Below, in pieces: positions 34,923 through 44,359 of a stretch of 64,000 nucleotides of DNA. The notes under the pieces were generated by a model. It had not been told where the DNA came from. It did no database searches and saw only the letters and a list, made by a program, of their open reading frames with translations. A program made the translations under genes and the position numbers. The first letter of the stretch is position 1, and every line of letters begins with the position of its first letter. The stretch spans positions 4,321,001-4,385,000 of the forward strand of contig WPIO01000033.1 of the NCBI GenBank assembly GCA_009760855.2. Reading direction: 5' to 3'. Source of the DNA: Cristatella mucedo. Lineage: Eukaryota > Bryozoa > Phylactolaemata > Cristatellidae.

Positions 34923-35520
34923 AGCTGCGTTTACACGGCAGACTTTCCCACAGATTGTGGGCAGATTTCCCATAAATTTGGGCTCTACGTCACGATACGT
35001 CACAACATTTTGGGGGGAGGAGCCAAGTCTGAAGACTCATTAGAAGGAAAATCTATCTCAACTTTTTGGCAACCCCGGGCTCGTCATATGCACCCCACGG
35101 CAAAAATGAAAATGGCTGACGTTCGTAGACTCGAGTTTATTGAGGCGGTCAGAGTAAGTCCTTGAATATGGGATGATAATGCGTTGCAGCCAATGCTTCA
35201 GCCTTTTTTACATATAGTACTCCGTACGTCTGTTTACTAAATTCACCAATAAACCCGTAGCGGCGCACATTACTTGGTACTAGTCCCTTTCCTGAAAAAA
35301 GATTTTATAAAATGCTCATCTTCCTTTAATTTACAGTGATGACTGCAGCGGCTAACTCAACTTCAGCCGATGTTGGCTGGGCGTCTTTCCCGGAAAATCT
35401 TCTGTCTAACCAGCCTTCCGGATTAGAGCACGGGCTGTGGGCGGGGACTAAACCGGCCATCAAATCTGTCATGTAAACGTCGCGTCTGTCTGGAGGAAAG
35501 TCTGTCGTGTAAGCGCAGCT
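34923..35520. mobile_element. Non-autonomous DNA transposon with 25-bp inverted repeats, Harbinger-like
   Basis: GCTGCGTTTACACGGCAGAC... at 34924-34948 is mirrored by GGAAAGTCTGTCGTG... at 35494-35518, 23 of 25 positions matching. Inside, a plus-strand ATG (about 35112) opens MADVRRLEFIEAVR before a GTAAGT donor. This resembles the start of a MADF DNA-binding domain as encoded by some PIF/Harbinger elements. A second block after a TTTACAG acceptor at about 35337 also looks exonic. The class name is inferred. Confidence 0.5.
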
Positions 35521-35575
35521 TAAACCGGGCTATAGGTGCAGCAGAAGAAGCGAAGGGAGCCGTGCCGGGTGTTGG

Positions 35576-35865
35576 GTAGTTCCATACTAGCGCCGAGCTG
35601 GTTTGGCCCAGTGGTTAAGGTGCTCGCGCCAACCAAGGCCTGACCGAGGTCGTGGGCTCGAGCCTCGTGGCATATGTGAAGCGCCTAAATAAAGATTAAG
35701 TTCTCTTCGGGCGCTATACAAATTAATTATATATTTTTTAGCGTAGGCTGGTTCCATATTAGCGTAGGCTGGTTCCATACTAACATAGGCTGGTTTCATA
35801 CTAGTGTAGGATGGTTCCATACTAGCGTAAGCTGGTTCCATACTAGCGTAAGGCTAGTTCCGTAC
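35576..35865. repeat. 21-bp minisatellite split by a SINE
   Basis: Six near-identical units of about TAGCGTAGGCTGGTTCCATAC run from 35739 to 35865. A partial unit with the same phrase (GTTCCATACTAGCG) sits at about 35578, on the other side of the SINE-B. On the minus strand each 21-bp unit reads MEPAYAS, so the array is open but is not evidence of a gene. Confidence 0.85.
35597..35738 (+). mobile_element. SINE-B (best-preserved copy)
   Basis: tRNA-like head GGTTTGGCCCAGTGGTTAAG (box A), box B GTGGGCTCGAGCC, GGCATATGTGAAGCGCC, hairpin tail ending GGGCGCTATACAAATTAATT. Inserted in or beside the 21-bp minisatellite. Confidence 0.92.
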
Positions 35866-36167
35866 TAATTGGGTCCGCTTCGCGCTTTTACGTGAGGTGG
35901 GCTTTGAGCTGAGCAGATCTTCAGCCAGCTGCTCCACGAGGCTTGCTGAGCCGAGTCGTGAGCTCGCGCGTGGAGGGGCTTTTCTCTAAGCACTCCGGCA
36001 CGTCAGATGATGCTGCATTGAACGGAGCAGGGCAGCCGGTGACGTATCTTAGGAAGCTGAGCTGCTGCTGGGTTTGAAGCGCAACGTTTTATACAGACTC
36101 GGAAAAGGCTTGATATATGGCGGGTCCGTACGGTTCTTAAAGTTAAAAAATACTATTTAATTTAGCA

Positions 36168-36240
36168 GTCTCTTTTTGTAAAGCAGCAGAAGAGCCTTGA
36201 CGGCTATCACCACCGCTTGCAGCGGCAACTTCAAATCCTT
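36168..36240 (-). mobile_element. SINE-A tail fragment
   Basis: TCTCTTTTTGTAAAGCAGCA, then CTATCACCACCGCTTGCAGC. The tRNA-related head is missing. Confidence 0.75.
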
Positions 36241-37232
36241 GGATGATCGAGCCTTCAGTTCGCTTGCAACTGAAGTCTAGAATTCACGATAAACTGACAT
36301 CTAGTCATCTCCTGATTTTATGAAATTCAAAAAGAAGCTAAATACCTACCTATTTCTCTCAGCTTTTGCTCAGTCCGAGTGAATTGTTCTTTGTGTGCTG
36401 GTGTGTTCTGAAACTTTGCACTGTGAATAACCAATCGACGTGTTTTCTTTTCGATACATCCAAAGTACTAACCTGGTTTTCTTTGGATGCTTCATTAATT
36501 CTTTACTATAAGCATTATTATCATTATCATGCATTATTGTAGCAATAACTGATATTTTCCGTCAGTTCTCAGCCATAAAGTGTGGCGGACTGATTCCTGC
36601 AAATAGAATCGGTACAATGGAGCTTTCTGAGCTAAACAAAATCCTGAAGGGAATACTCACTCACCTGACGACTTTGGTGGTGTGAAGTGTGAAAAACTCC
36701 AGCCTTTGCAAGACGTAAAGTGGTTGGATTTGACAACCGGAAGTCACACGACCAAACTTGCAAACGAGGCCGAGGCCTAACCCCCCCCCCATTAACTGAT
36801 ACCTGGATGCGTAGCCAATCGGTGGAGCCAGCCGCAAAATCAAGCTGAAGAGGATATAAGTAAGCTCGCGTACGCGCTATCGAGCTTCTGGAGCGTAGCC
36901 GAGCGCTAGTCAGCGGCTCGTCGCTCAGGGATGGGGATGGGGTGGTGCGCGTGCGAACAGGAAATTGGGTTGCCACAGCGGTTCGACTACGCCACTTGGC
37001 TGGGCAAGCGACTCTGGCTTTCAGCTCGCGGCCAATGACGCTCCGGGTTATCCATGTCTTGTTCACCTTTGAAGCGACTGCTCTCCGCTCTTCGTTAAGG
37101 GTTTGCTTCACCAGGTTACCAGGTTCACCAGGTTACGCCAACGAAGGGTAGCCGATAGAGATGAACGGGCGGTCTACAGCTAGGACCTTTGCTGCAGTCT
37201 CATTTAACGCCATTAAAGGCAACCGGTAAAAT
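36241..37232. other. Unassigned sequence
   Basis: Includes a 159-codon minus frame (36632-37111) with Arg/Ser-rich composition and no recognisable motif, plus a 10-C run at 36781-36790. The minus strand has a TATA-like ACTTATATCC at about 36855, so a promoter or another LTR is possible. Confidence 0.35.
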
Positions 37233-37298
37233 AAGCCAATATTTTGGGACATGTCAAGTTCCGCGAGTCCTCCTCTCATTCCTGTACTGATATTTAAA
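37233..37298. repeat. Left arm of a 66-bp perfect inverted repeat
   Basis: Exact reverse complement of 39144-39209, about 1.85 kb away. It starts AAGCCAATATTTTGGGACAT. Homology stops sharply at both ends. Confidence 0.92.
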
Positions 37299-38370
37299 AA
37301 TATTGGCTATCCGCTACCTCCAATGCTCCCTTCTCATTCTAGTAGCGTTGCGCGCGCCTGGCGGTCCAAAATATGTGTGGGAGAAACGCAGGCTCGGTTC
37401 AATTTACTCCGCGAGTACATTATTTCAGTGTTCGGCGGATTCGAGCTCTGCGCACATTCACACAAGCTACGGGGCAACTGCGTACCCATTTGGCGGCTGG
37501 TTTTTCTGTTCAGAAATGCAAATATTTTGATTCCCGCTCCGAACTTCAGGAGTCATAAGTGGGCACACCTTACTAAGGAACCTCATAGTGGCGGTGACTT
37601 GACCCGGACCCATAACGGTGACCAAAATGCCTGGCTGTAGGCAGAGCACTCGAGACGAGTTATTTGGATGCCTGCTAGCCAATTAGCATCGAGGGTAAGA
37701 TGAGTGTGAACAGAATGCCATGTGCGGGGGGGGGGGGACTAAGTGTGCATCGCAGCTCCAGTTTACTTAAGTTAGCGGTATTATTTCAAAAGAAAGAGGC
37801 AATGAAAAACATATTCCCGAAATCTGTTGACAAATTTCTAACAATTCTGCCAAGGGAAATTTTCCGTGCGTTGACACCCGGTTGGTAACTACCGGGACCG
37901 AAAAGCCAAAGGCCGAAATCATTCGCATAACGTGCTGGCCGGCCCCACCGTCAGCCGACAGGGCCCCCCATTGCCTACTGGCGTGGGGACCCTCTTCCCA
38001 GCAGCCAGCCAGCCTAATGCTGGCCGATTTTAGACGTTTCAACTTGGATATTACGGCCAGGACGTTGGGGCCGCTGACATTTTTCAGACTTCCACGTTCC
38101 AGTCACATGCATGACCTGCCGTGTAGGCCCTGACGTTTCGGTCTTAAGCGTAACGTTTTGGCTGCTTCAAATATTTCGGCCTCAGAACCGTATGTTTGGG
38201 CCAAGGGAGAGGCTGGCATTGCGGTTTGCTTGAGCGTACGACTCATCTACGAAGGTGCTCGTTAATGTGGCACTTAGCAAGGAGCTTGGAATGCTCTTTA
38301 CTTCTCATTTATGGCTTGAAAATGAAAGGTAAATTGTCTGCTCCAAAAACAAAAATCTAACTGATACAAT
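37299..38370. other. Unassigned spacer of the 66-bp inverted repeat
   Basis: Overlapping frames of up to 129 codons without motif. A 12-G run occupies 37726-37737. Nothing in it resembles a transposase. Confidence 0.4.
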
Positions 38371-38545
38371 AGCCTCTTTTGTATAGAGACAGAGGCCTTG
38401 ACGGCTATCGCCACCGCTTGCAGCGGGAATAAATGATCGCCTTGCAGCGAGAATAAAGGATCGCGTACCACAGGATTCAAACCCACAACCTCGGGACCGA
38501 GGTCAAGCAAAGCAACCACCTTACCTTGTGAGCCATTACGGCTCA
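38371..38545 (-). mobile_element. SINE-A
   Basis: Minus copy with tail AGCCTCTTTTGTATAG, box B complement GGATTCAAACCC and head complement CCTTGTGAGCCATTACGG. A short internal duplication (GCAGCG-GAATAAA-GATCGC repeated) lengthens the body. Confidence 0.88.
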
Positions 38546-38834
38546 CTGAAAGCGACTCAAAAAGCGCTCCAATCTAAGCAAATGTTCTTCGCAATCAGCG
38601 GACTATGACATTATGAAGTGTTGATTTGAGCGTGCTGTTGATTCCTCATGACGATTGGAAATTTGATCGTTTTTTTTGGCTCAAGATTGGCCCATAACGA
38701 AATACGTACAATTTTCTCATTTAGCTGGTAAATTAAAATGGCACTGGTATCATTTCGAGCCCTGCTTCTGCTCATACATCCATATTGTTAAAGAGAGCTT
38801 TCTGCAGAGAGTATAAATGCTTAATTCTCCATTC

Positions 38835-38930
38835 AAATGCCTGTCTCTTCATCAAATACATTCACCTTAATCTCGGTCGTTAAAGGCGAGCATACTAACC
38901 ACCGGGCCAAACTAAAGCAGCACTTTCATC
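38835..38930 (-). mobile_element. Decayed SINE-B fragment
   Basis: Head side is recognisable (CACCTTAATCTCGGTCGTTA, then TAACCACCGGGCCAAAC). The tail side is only vaguely similar. Confidence 0.5.
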
Positions 38931-39143
38931 TAGACTATCTAACTCCGGTTATTTAGTGACCGGGTCATACACATTTCGGAAGGAAGCATAGAAACGAGCG
39001 GCTTGTATGACTTCTCTTTTACCAGGCTATCCATTGCAAAGTTGAACGCTTGTGTCGACATTAGCATGAGGGAATGGAATAATCGTTCTTGCATTCAAGC
39101 AGAACAAAAACAGGTTTTGACAAGTCTCCAAACACTGACTTTA

Positions 39144-39209
39144 TTTAAATATCAGTACAGGAATGAGAGGAGGACTCGCGGAACTTGACATGTCCCAAAA
39201 TATTGGCTT
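39144..39209. repeat. Right arm of the 66-bp perfect inverted repeat
   Basis: Mirror of 37233-37298. Just beyond it, a diverged second version (TATTGATGCAGGAATGAAAG, about 39217) resembles the arm's ATCAGTACAGGAATGAGAG, suggesting an older tandem unit. Confidence 0.92.
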
Positions 39210-39339
39210 CGTGTAAGTATTGATGCAGGAATGAAAGAAGGGCATGATGGGAGTGATGTCGAAAGGATACTCAATGCCCCAGATGGGTATCATGATTTAA
39301 TGCCAATGACTTAGCACAGAGAGTGAGAGTTAGAGGGAG

Positions 39340-39493
39340 GAACACTAAGCAAGACGGGTGTTCTTCATTACCGGTCCTGAGGTCAGTGTGTTCGAATCCT
39401 GCTGTGAGCGTCCTTTATCGCAGCTCCAAGCGGTGATAAAAGCTATTTAAGGCTCTTTTGTCGCTAAACAAAAAGAGGCTGATAAACAAGCTA
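39340..39493 (+). mobile_element. SINE-A
   Basis: Plus copy: CCTGAGGTCAGTGTGTTCGAATCC (box B), CCTTTATCGCAGCTCCAAGC body, tail CGCTAAACAAAAAGAGGCTG. The head is diverged. Confidence 0.8.
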
Positions 39494-39562
39494 TTGTTTT
39501 ACTTTTTTTAAAGAGGGGCGTCTGTCTATCTCGGACAGGGGGAGAGAAGAGTGCAAGCTAAC

Positions 39563-39612
39563 GACAGTATATAATTCATTTATTTATGTATATAAATAAA
39601 TGATATACTGTC
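39563..39612. repeat. AT-rich hairpin
   Basis: GACAGTATAT...CATTTATTTAT and its reverse complement ATAAATAAATGATATACTGTC, with a 4-nt bulge in the left arm and a short loop. Confidence 0.85.
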
Positions 39613-39995
39613 AACGGAATAAGCCGGACAACGCCCAAGCTAGGAGTGGTAGGGCTGAGGCTGACAGTCGCTTGCCGTCCGCTCAGCCTGCTAGTGATCG
39701 ATGTATCCAGTTGCTGGCTGAGAGCTGGAATGCCGGAGGCAGCGACAGCTATACATTGACGTACGTTGAACGACCGATGGCCGCTACAGGCACACAAACA
39801 AAAAATTGGGATTGGACTAATGTTTTAGTCCACAGCATTCAGCAGCTCAGTGGCGCATATTTTGCCACACACAAGTCATTCTACAGCTTTGCCTCAGGCT
39901 CCTTCCTCGCACCGAAAAGGCTGGCCTGTTGTCGAGCAGGGGCATCTGAGCCTATTTCATTACTAAAAATATTTTCCTTCAGCTAACTGTGGATA

Positions 39996-39996
<1 letters not shown>

Positions 39997-40028
<32 letters not shown>

Positions 40029-40078
40029 TATATATAATATATATATATACGATATTTACATGACTGCATACATATACG

Positions 40079-40111
<33 letters not shown>

Positions 40112-40131
40112 TATCATATCATATCATATAT
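39997..40131. repeat. TA dinucleotide microsatellite with CATAT variant
   Basis: Two TA arrays (about 39997-40049 and 40081-40110) separated by non-repetitive sequence. The second ends in a CATAT pentamer array to about 40131. Confidence 0.95.
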
Positions 40132-41350
40132 CAGCATGCGTAGCTAGTTTAAATACTCATCTATTTTAGATGGGACCACAACTATTAATGGTAACATGAG
40201 CCGCCGCTGATACGTAGCATGAATATACAGGAAGCAGTTCTCTAGCAATCAGAGCAGAGTCCTGGCGGCCAATGGGAAAAATATATAGCATCGTCTCTCA
40301 TCTTCGCATGTACTGCATTTTCAGGGTCGTTCCACAATCCGCTGCTTGCAAGCACAGTTATTGCATTCAATCACTATTAATGTCTCCACAAGCGTATGAA
40401 TAAGCCATAGATAGCAGGGTGAATGGGGAAGCACAATTATTCTAGTTCTACGATTCTAATTTCTCCAATACCGGTTCTAGATAGGCACCGTTTGGGACAT
40501 TTAGCAGACATAGCTTCTTGTAGACGGAAAGAAGAAACAGCTAATTTTTCCAACTATATGTCTGGACTAAACTGCATGACATTCAGTTTTTGCAAGACGA
40601 GACAGGTGATTGACTGGAGAAAGTAAACATCCAAAGTCACTTTGCAGCAAACTGCCTTCAAATAGGTTGTATGTAATCAGAAGAAGCAGGACTCAAAGCT
40701 CTCGTATGAGGTTCCAAGTGAGCCTACTGTGCGTTTCATAAAGCTATCACCATAGAGTCAAAAACCATTAGAGTTGGAATCAATAAGCGGAACCGTTGTT
40801 ACTTTGAAATCAGCACTTCACGTGTCACAGTCATCTGATTTCTTAGAAAATTTGTTTATTACAGAGTGCCTTTGAGATTCACTGTTAACGTAGTCAATTG
40901 CATCTTTTAATGTCTAAAGCTGTGCTTACACTTTTGAATTTTCCCCTTAATCTTTCCCTCTGTTTTGGGCTACTGCGTCACCACATCTTAGGGTGGAACC
41001 AGATCGGCCGACTGTTGAGCGACTGAGAAGCTGCTTCTACTTTAAACCTCCTAATTGTACTGGATGGACTGGACCTAATAATTGCTGAACTAACCAAATC
41101 CTGAGACATGTCACACTCACCCCAATAAAAAAACAACTGTTGGCCTCCGCACGCTCAATTTTTATCGAAGTTTTCAGGGCAATTCCGTAAATATTCGATG
41201 GTTAAGCGTTGTAGCAACGGCTTCACTCACTTCTACATAGAAGACGCCTTACGCTTGTTTACGGAATGCATTGGTACACCGTTAACGGCGTAAATTACTT
41301 GACAGTGTATACTTTCCGAAAATGCTGACCTTCCCTTTCTTTTTTCTGAT
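40132..41350. other. Unassigned sequence
   Basis: No gene, RNA or repeat family recognised. Confidence 0.45.
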
Positions 41351-41440
41351 CCCACACTCGTCTATAATGATGTCTGCAGCGGTGAACTCAATTTCTTCGG
41401 GTGTTGGACTGGCGGCATACGGGGGAGGATGCTCTGTCTT
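41351..41440 (+). other. Fragment related to the Harbinger-like element
   Basis: ATGTCTGCAGCGGTGAACTC followed by TTTCTTCGGGTGTTGG parallels 35338-35385. A third relative starts ATGTCTGCAGCAGAACCG at 44071. These look like copies of one small exon of a dispersed element. Confidence 0.45.
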
Positions 41441-42044
41441 ATCGAGTCTCCTACAGTAGAGCTGGGGGTGTGGATGGGATTGAGTCAGATATAAATATTT
41501 CCTGTATCGATAAAATTTTGCTGTACAATGATCAAATTTCCTGGAACTTTCTTTTCCGTAATCATGGATATGTAGAGCAAAATGTATTCAACCGAAATCA
41601 GAAATTGCCCTAAAATCATACGAAACAAGCAGAGCTGAACTTTTATTTCAAATTTCCATCTGATACGTGAAGTTTTAGCGGAGTTTTATATTTTACAAGG
41701 TATAAACATACACTGGAAATAAAACTGCATAAAGTCACAATTTCAAGGTTCGACAAGTTGGGATACAAGTCGCATATGATGCAGAGATCGGTAAACTTGT
41801 TATTTTGTAGATAATTTTGCCTTCGGTTTACATCCGGAATAGACGCGATTTGCATAACAAATTTCTTTCATGCGGAAGTCAGAGCTTTCGATCCAATTTC
41901 TAACGTATTTGTCTTTCAAAAGGTACACTAAAAAGTGTATGATTGTCAGACAAAGCAGTAAGTCGTAAGGTAGTGTAAATGTAGCTCAAGGCACAAGGGA
42001 AAGCAAAGAATGGCTTAAGCCTCTTGCAAAGCCCCTCATTTAAG

Positions 42045-42150
42045 GACACTACTGAGGTAGGGGGGCTTGAACCGTTCGGCAAATATAAAACGCCTGGGTG
42101 AAAACCACGCCCTCTTAAGGCGTTATAAAAATGAATTATATACTTTGTAA
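42045..42150 (+). mobile_element. Degenerate SINE-B
   Basis: Box B remnant GGGGCTTGAACC, GGCAAATATAAAACGCCTGG and tail CTTAAGGCGTTATAAAAATG. The head is lost. Confidence 0.6.
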
Positions 42151-42387
42151 CTCTTTCGCCGCTGATTTGGCTGTTCTCACGCACAAAATATTGGTGTAAG
42201 GGGCCGAATCATTGAGCTAATACGGCGTCGTTTGTTCATAGAGCCAGCACACTTCCTGCTATGGGCACAGTGCCCGTAGTAGGCTGATAAACATGGTCGC
42301 CAGCGTTTGTTTATGTTTACGATAAATAAACACATTAGGAGATTTTTTCTTCTCAGAGATTTTCCGTAAAATCTTACCATTAAACGA

Positions 42388-43760
42388 AAATAATAATATT
42401 AATACATTTATTGTACCGCCCTTAGAGAATTCAATCTCTTTCTATGCACTTAACACTTGCTGCAAAGGAAGCATGATTGACTTGTTAGTGGTAATGTAAT
42501 GTAATGTATCTCCATCAGTAACTCCACAAAGTCATAAAGACCATGTGGGTGTTACGCAGGAGAGTTTTGTATAGCGCACTCCCAGCCTAAGCGGCTTTCG
42601 GTACGCATTCGGTAGCCAACAGACTTCGTCTCACGCAACAAAGAGAAAGTGGGAAACATAGCAGAGTCAGGAGAGCAGTTGAGGTAGTGAGTAGCGTGGA
42701 AGTAGCAGCTCGGGACCGCTGATAAGGATAAGCCATAGTGGCGGTAGGAGAGTAGTTGTCGTTTCGTAAGAATTGTGGAAGCGAGTTCCACAGTCTATGG
42801 TAGCCTGCTCAACGACAATAAGCATATCATGGTTAGAGGTGGCATTCATAGGGCTAGCATGAAATTAAGGTTAGTGGCAGTATACACAGTGTCAGTACGC
42901 ATATGCACACAAAGTTCCAATCACATGGACCCAATAACAGCTGTAATAAATAGGTGCGTTTTTAGTTTCTTTTTAGATGTGGTCAAGTCAGGGGATGTCA
43001 TGAGGCAAGTCGGGAGTGAGTTCCAGGCTTTGGGAGCATACGAACTAATGGCACGGTCTCCGAAGAATTTGAAGTTCGCACGAAGTATAGGTAAACGATT
43101 TGATTCCCAAAATCAGGTGGTGCGATGCTCAGCCTGGTGGGGGAGTAAATCTGATAGGTAGGCTGGAGCCAAAGGATGAAGGGACCTAAATGCGAGTGAC
43201 AAAACCTTGAAGTCGATGCGTTGCTTGACTGGGAGTCAGTCAGGACAGCTAAAAGTGATGTGATGTGGCAACACCGACGCTCACGACAGAAAAGCCTTAC
43301 TTCAGTTCTTCACCAGCTGTAAGCACCTGATTAGTATGCCTGTCTAAACAAGCCCGAATTTTAGAAATTTGATGCAGCTAAAAGCAGGCAGCCTTGAATG
43401 TGGAGCTGATGTGGTCGTCTAATGAAAGGTCACTTTGAAGTAGGACACATAGATTTTGTGCAGATTCAACAGGACAGATGATTTTGTGCAGATTTAACAG
43501 GACAGATGCTGGCAGAGCCAATTCTGAGCTTTTAGGGATTCCAATTTCTCAATCACACTTGACTGGCCCAAGACTAGTAGGTTGGTTTTATCATCAGTTA
43601 GTTTTAAGAAAGTTGGCTGCCATCTATGTGCGGATATCATCAACACATGCAGAAATAGAGTTGCGAGAATTTGACGCGTTGGAGGGCAAGGAGGGATCAA
43701 ATCAAAGGTACTACCGAGTTTCATATGCATAGAAATGATAGCCTAGATTGTGTCTAGCAA
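42388..43760 (-). mobile_element. LINE-A copy, minus strand, interrupted by LINE-B
   Basis: The tail (42388-42478, GCCCTTAGAGAATTCAATCT) and body (about 42800-43758, with [11 protein letters not shown] and [19 protein letters not shown]) belong to one decayed family A element. The 42490-42798 segment between them is family B. The body ends near the KLGSTF-type start of the YADD region. Confidence 0.8.
42490..42798 (-). mobile_element. LINE-B 3' fragment nested in LINE-A
   Basis: Begins with the GTAATGTAATGTAATGTATC terminal repeat and covers the last 300 bp up to GGAAGCGAGTTCCACAGTCT, very close to the equivalent part of the copy at 3.5 kb. Confidence 0.9.
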
Positions 43761-43784
43761 TCCCATCGGCAAGAGGGCGAGTAG

Positions 43785-43910
43785 AAACCCTAAACCCAAA
43801 ACCTCAAAAGCCAAAAATACAAAATCTAACGACTAGACTTAAAAACGTAAACCCAAAACTCACAACCCCTAAGCACTACACCAAAATTCCAAAGCCTAAG
43901 CTAAAAGATG
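43785..43910. repeat. A/C-rich strand-asymmetric tract
   Basis: About 125 bp almost free of G and poor in T on the plus strand, built from loose AAACCCTAAACCCAAAACC-like phrases. It resembles degenerate telomere-type or simple repeat DNA, without a fixed period. Confidence 0.6.
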
Positions 43911-44274
43911 CATCGAAATGTGTTGATATAACATAGATATAAACAGACGCTGGTGACCACGTTTAACCGAGACTCCCGTACTAGCTGAATCTTTTACACC
44001 AGAAACGTCAGAGGCTAAAAACGTCTAGGGTGCAAATGCCAACATCCGCCCGCCAAAAAGTGTTCGCCATAATGTCTGCAGCAGAACCGTCCACATCCGG
44101 TTACTTGCCTATATCTATATGGTAGCGAGTAGACCAAGCACCTTTGTTCATAACAGCAATGAGGCACACATGAAATTTATAAAATGAAAATAAAAATGGT
44201 AAACATGATAACTGATGGTGGTTGCTGCTCATTTGCTAAAAGATGTACTTACAGATTACCGCTTCCTGTTGCAG

Positions 44275-44358
44275 ACGGTATATACCGCGTTATCCCGCCG
44301 TCGTCGACTGCGCCACCCATCTCGCCGAATTAAAGCGGCTTCTGTCAAAAGTTTAAAC
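44275..44358 (+). other. Possible untranslated or unassigned exon
   Basis: 84 nt between a TTCCTGTTGCAG acceptor-like sequence and a GTAAGT donor, open in one frame (28 codons, Arg-rich). A TATATA sequence at 44279-44284 gives a second reading: a promoter with a 5' UTR exon that splices toward the HORMAD exons at 47.3 kb. No homology is recognised in any frame. Confidence 0.25.
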
Positions 44359-44359
44359 G

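Noticed and set aside
35587-35841. 84-codon frame with MEPAYAS repeats as a secreted repeat protein
   Set aside because: It is made of a 21-bp minisatellite and SINE sequence. No start context, signal peptide or splice evidence.
35739-35865. CRISPR-like array
   Set aside because: The units are contiguous without spacers, and the genome is eukaryotic.
36632-37111. 159-codon minus-strand frame
   Set aside because: Low-complexity Arg/Ser/Thr composition in a GC-rich stretch, with no motif and no conservation evidence.
43785-43910. True interstitial telomere
   Set aside because: The CCCTAA phrase occurs only once or twice and there is no regular period.
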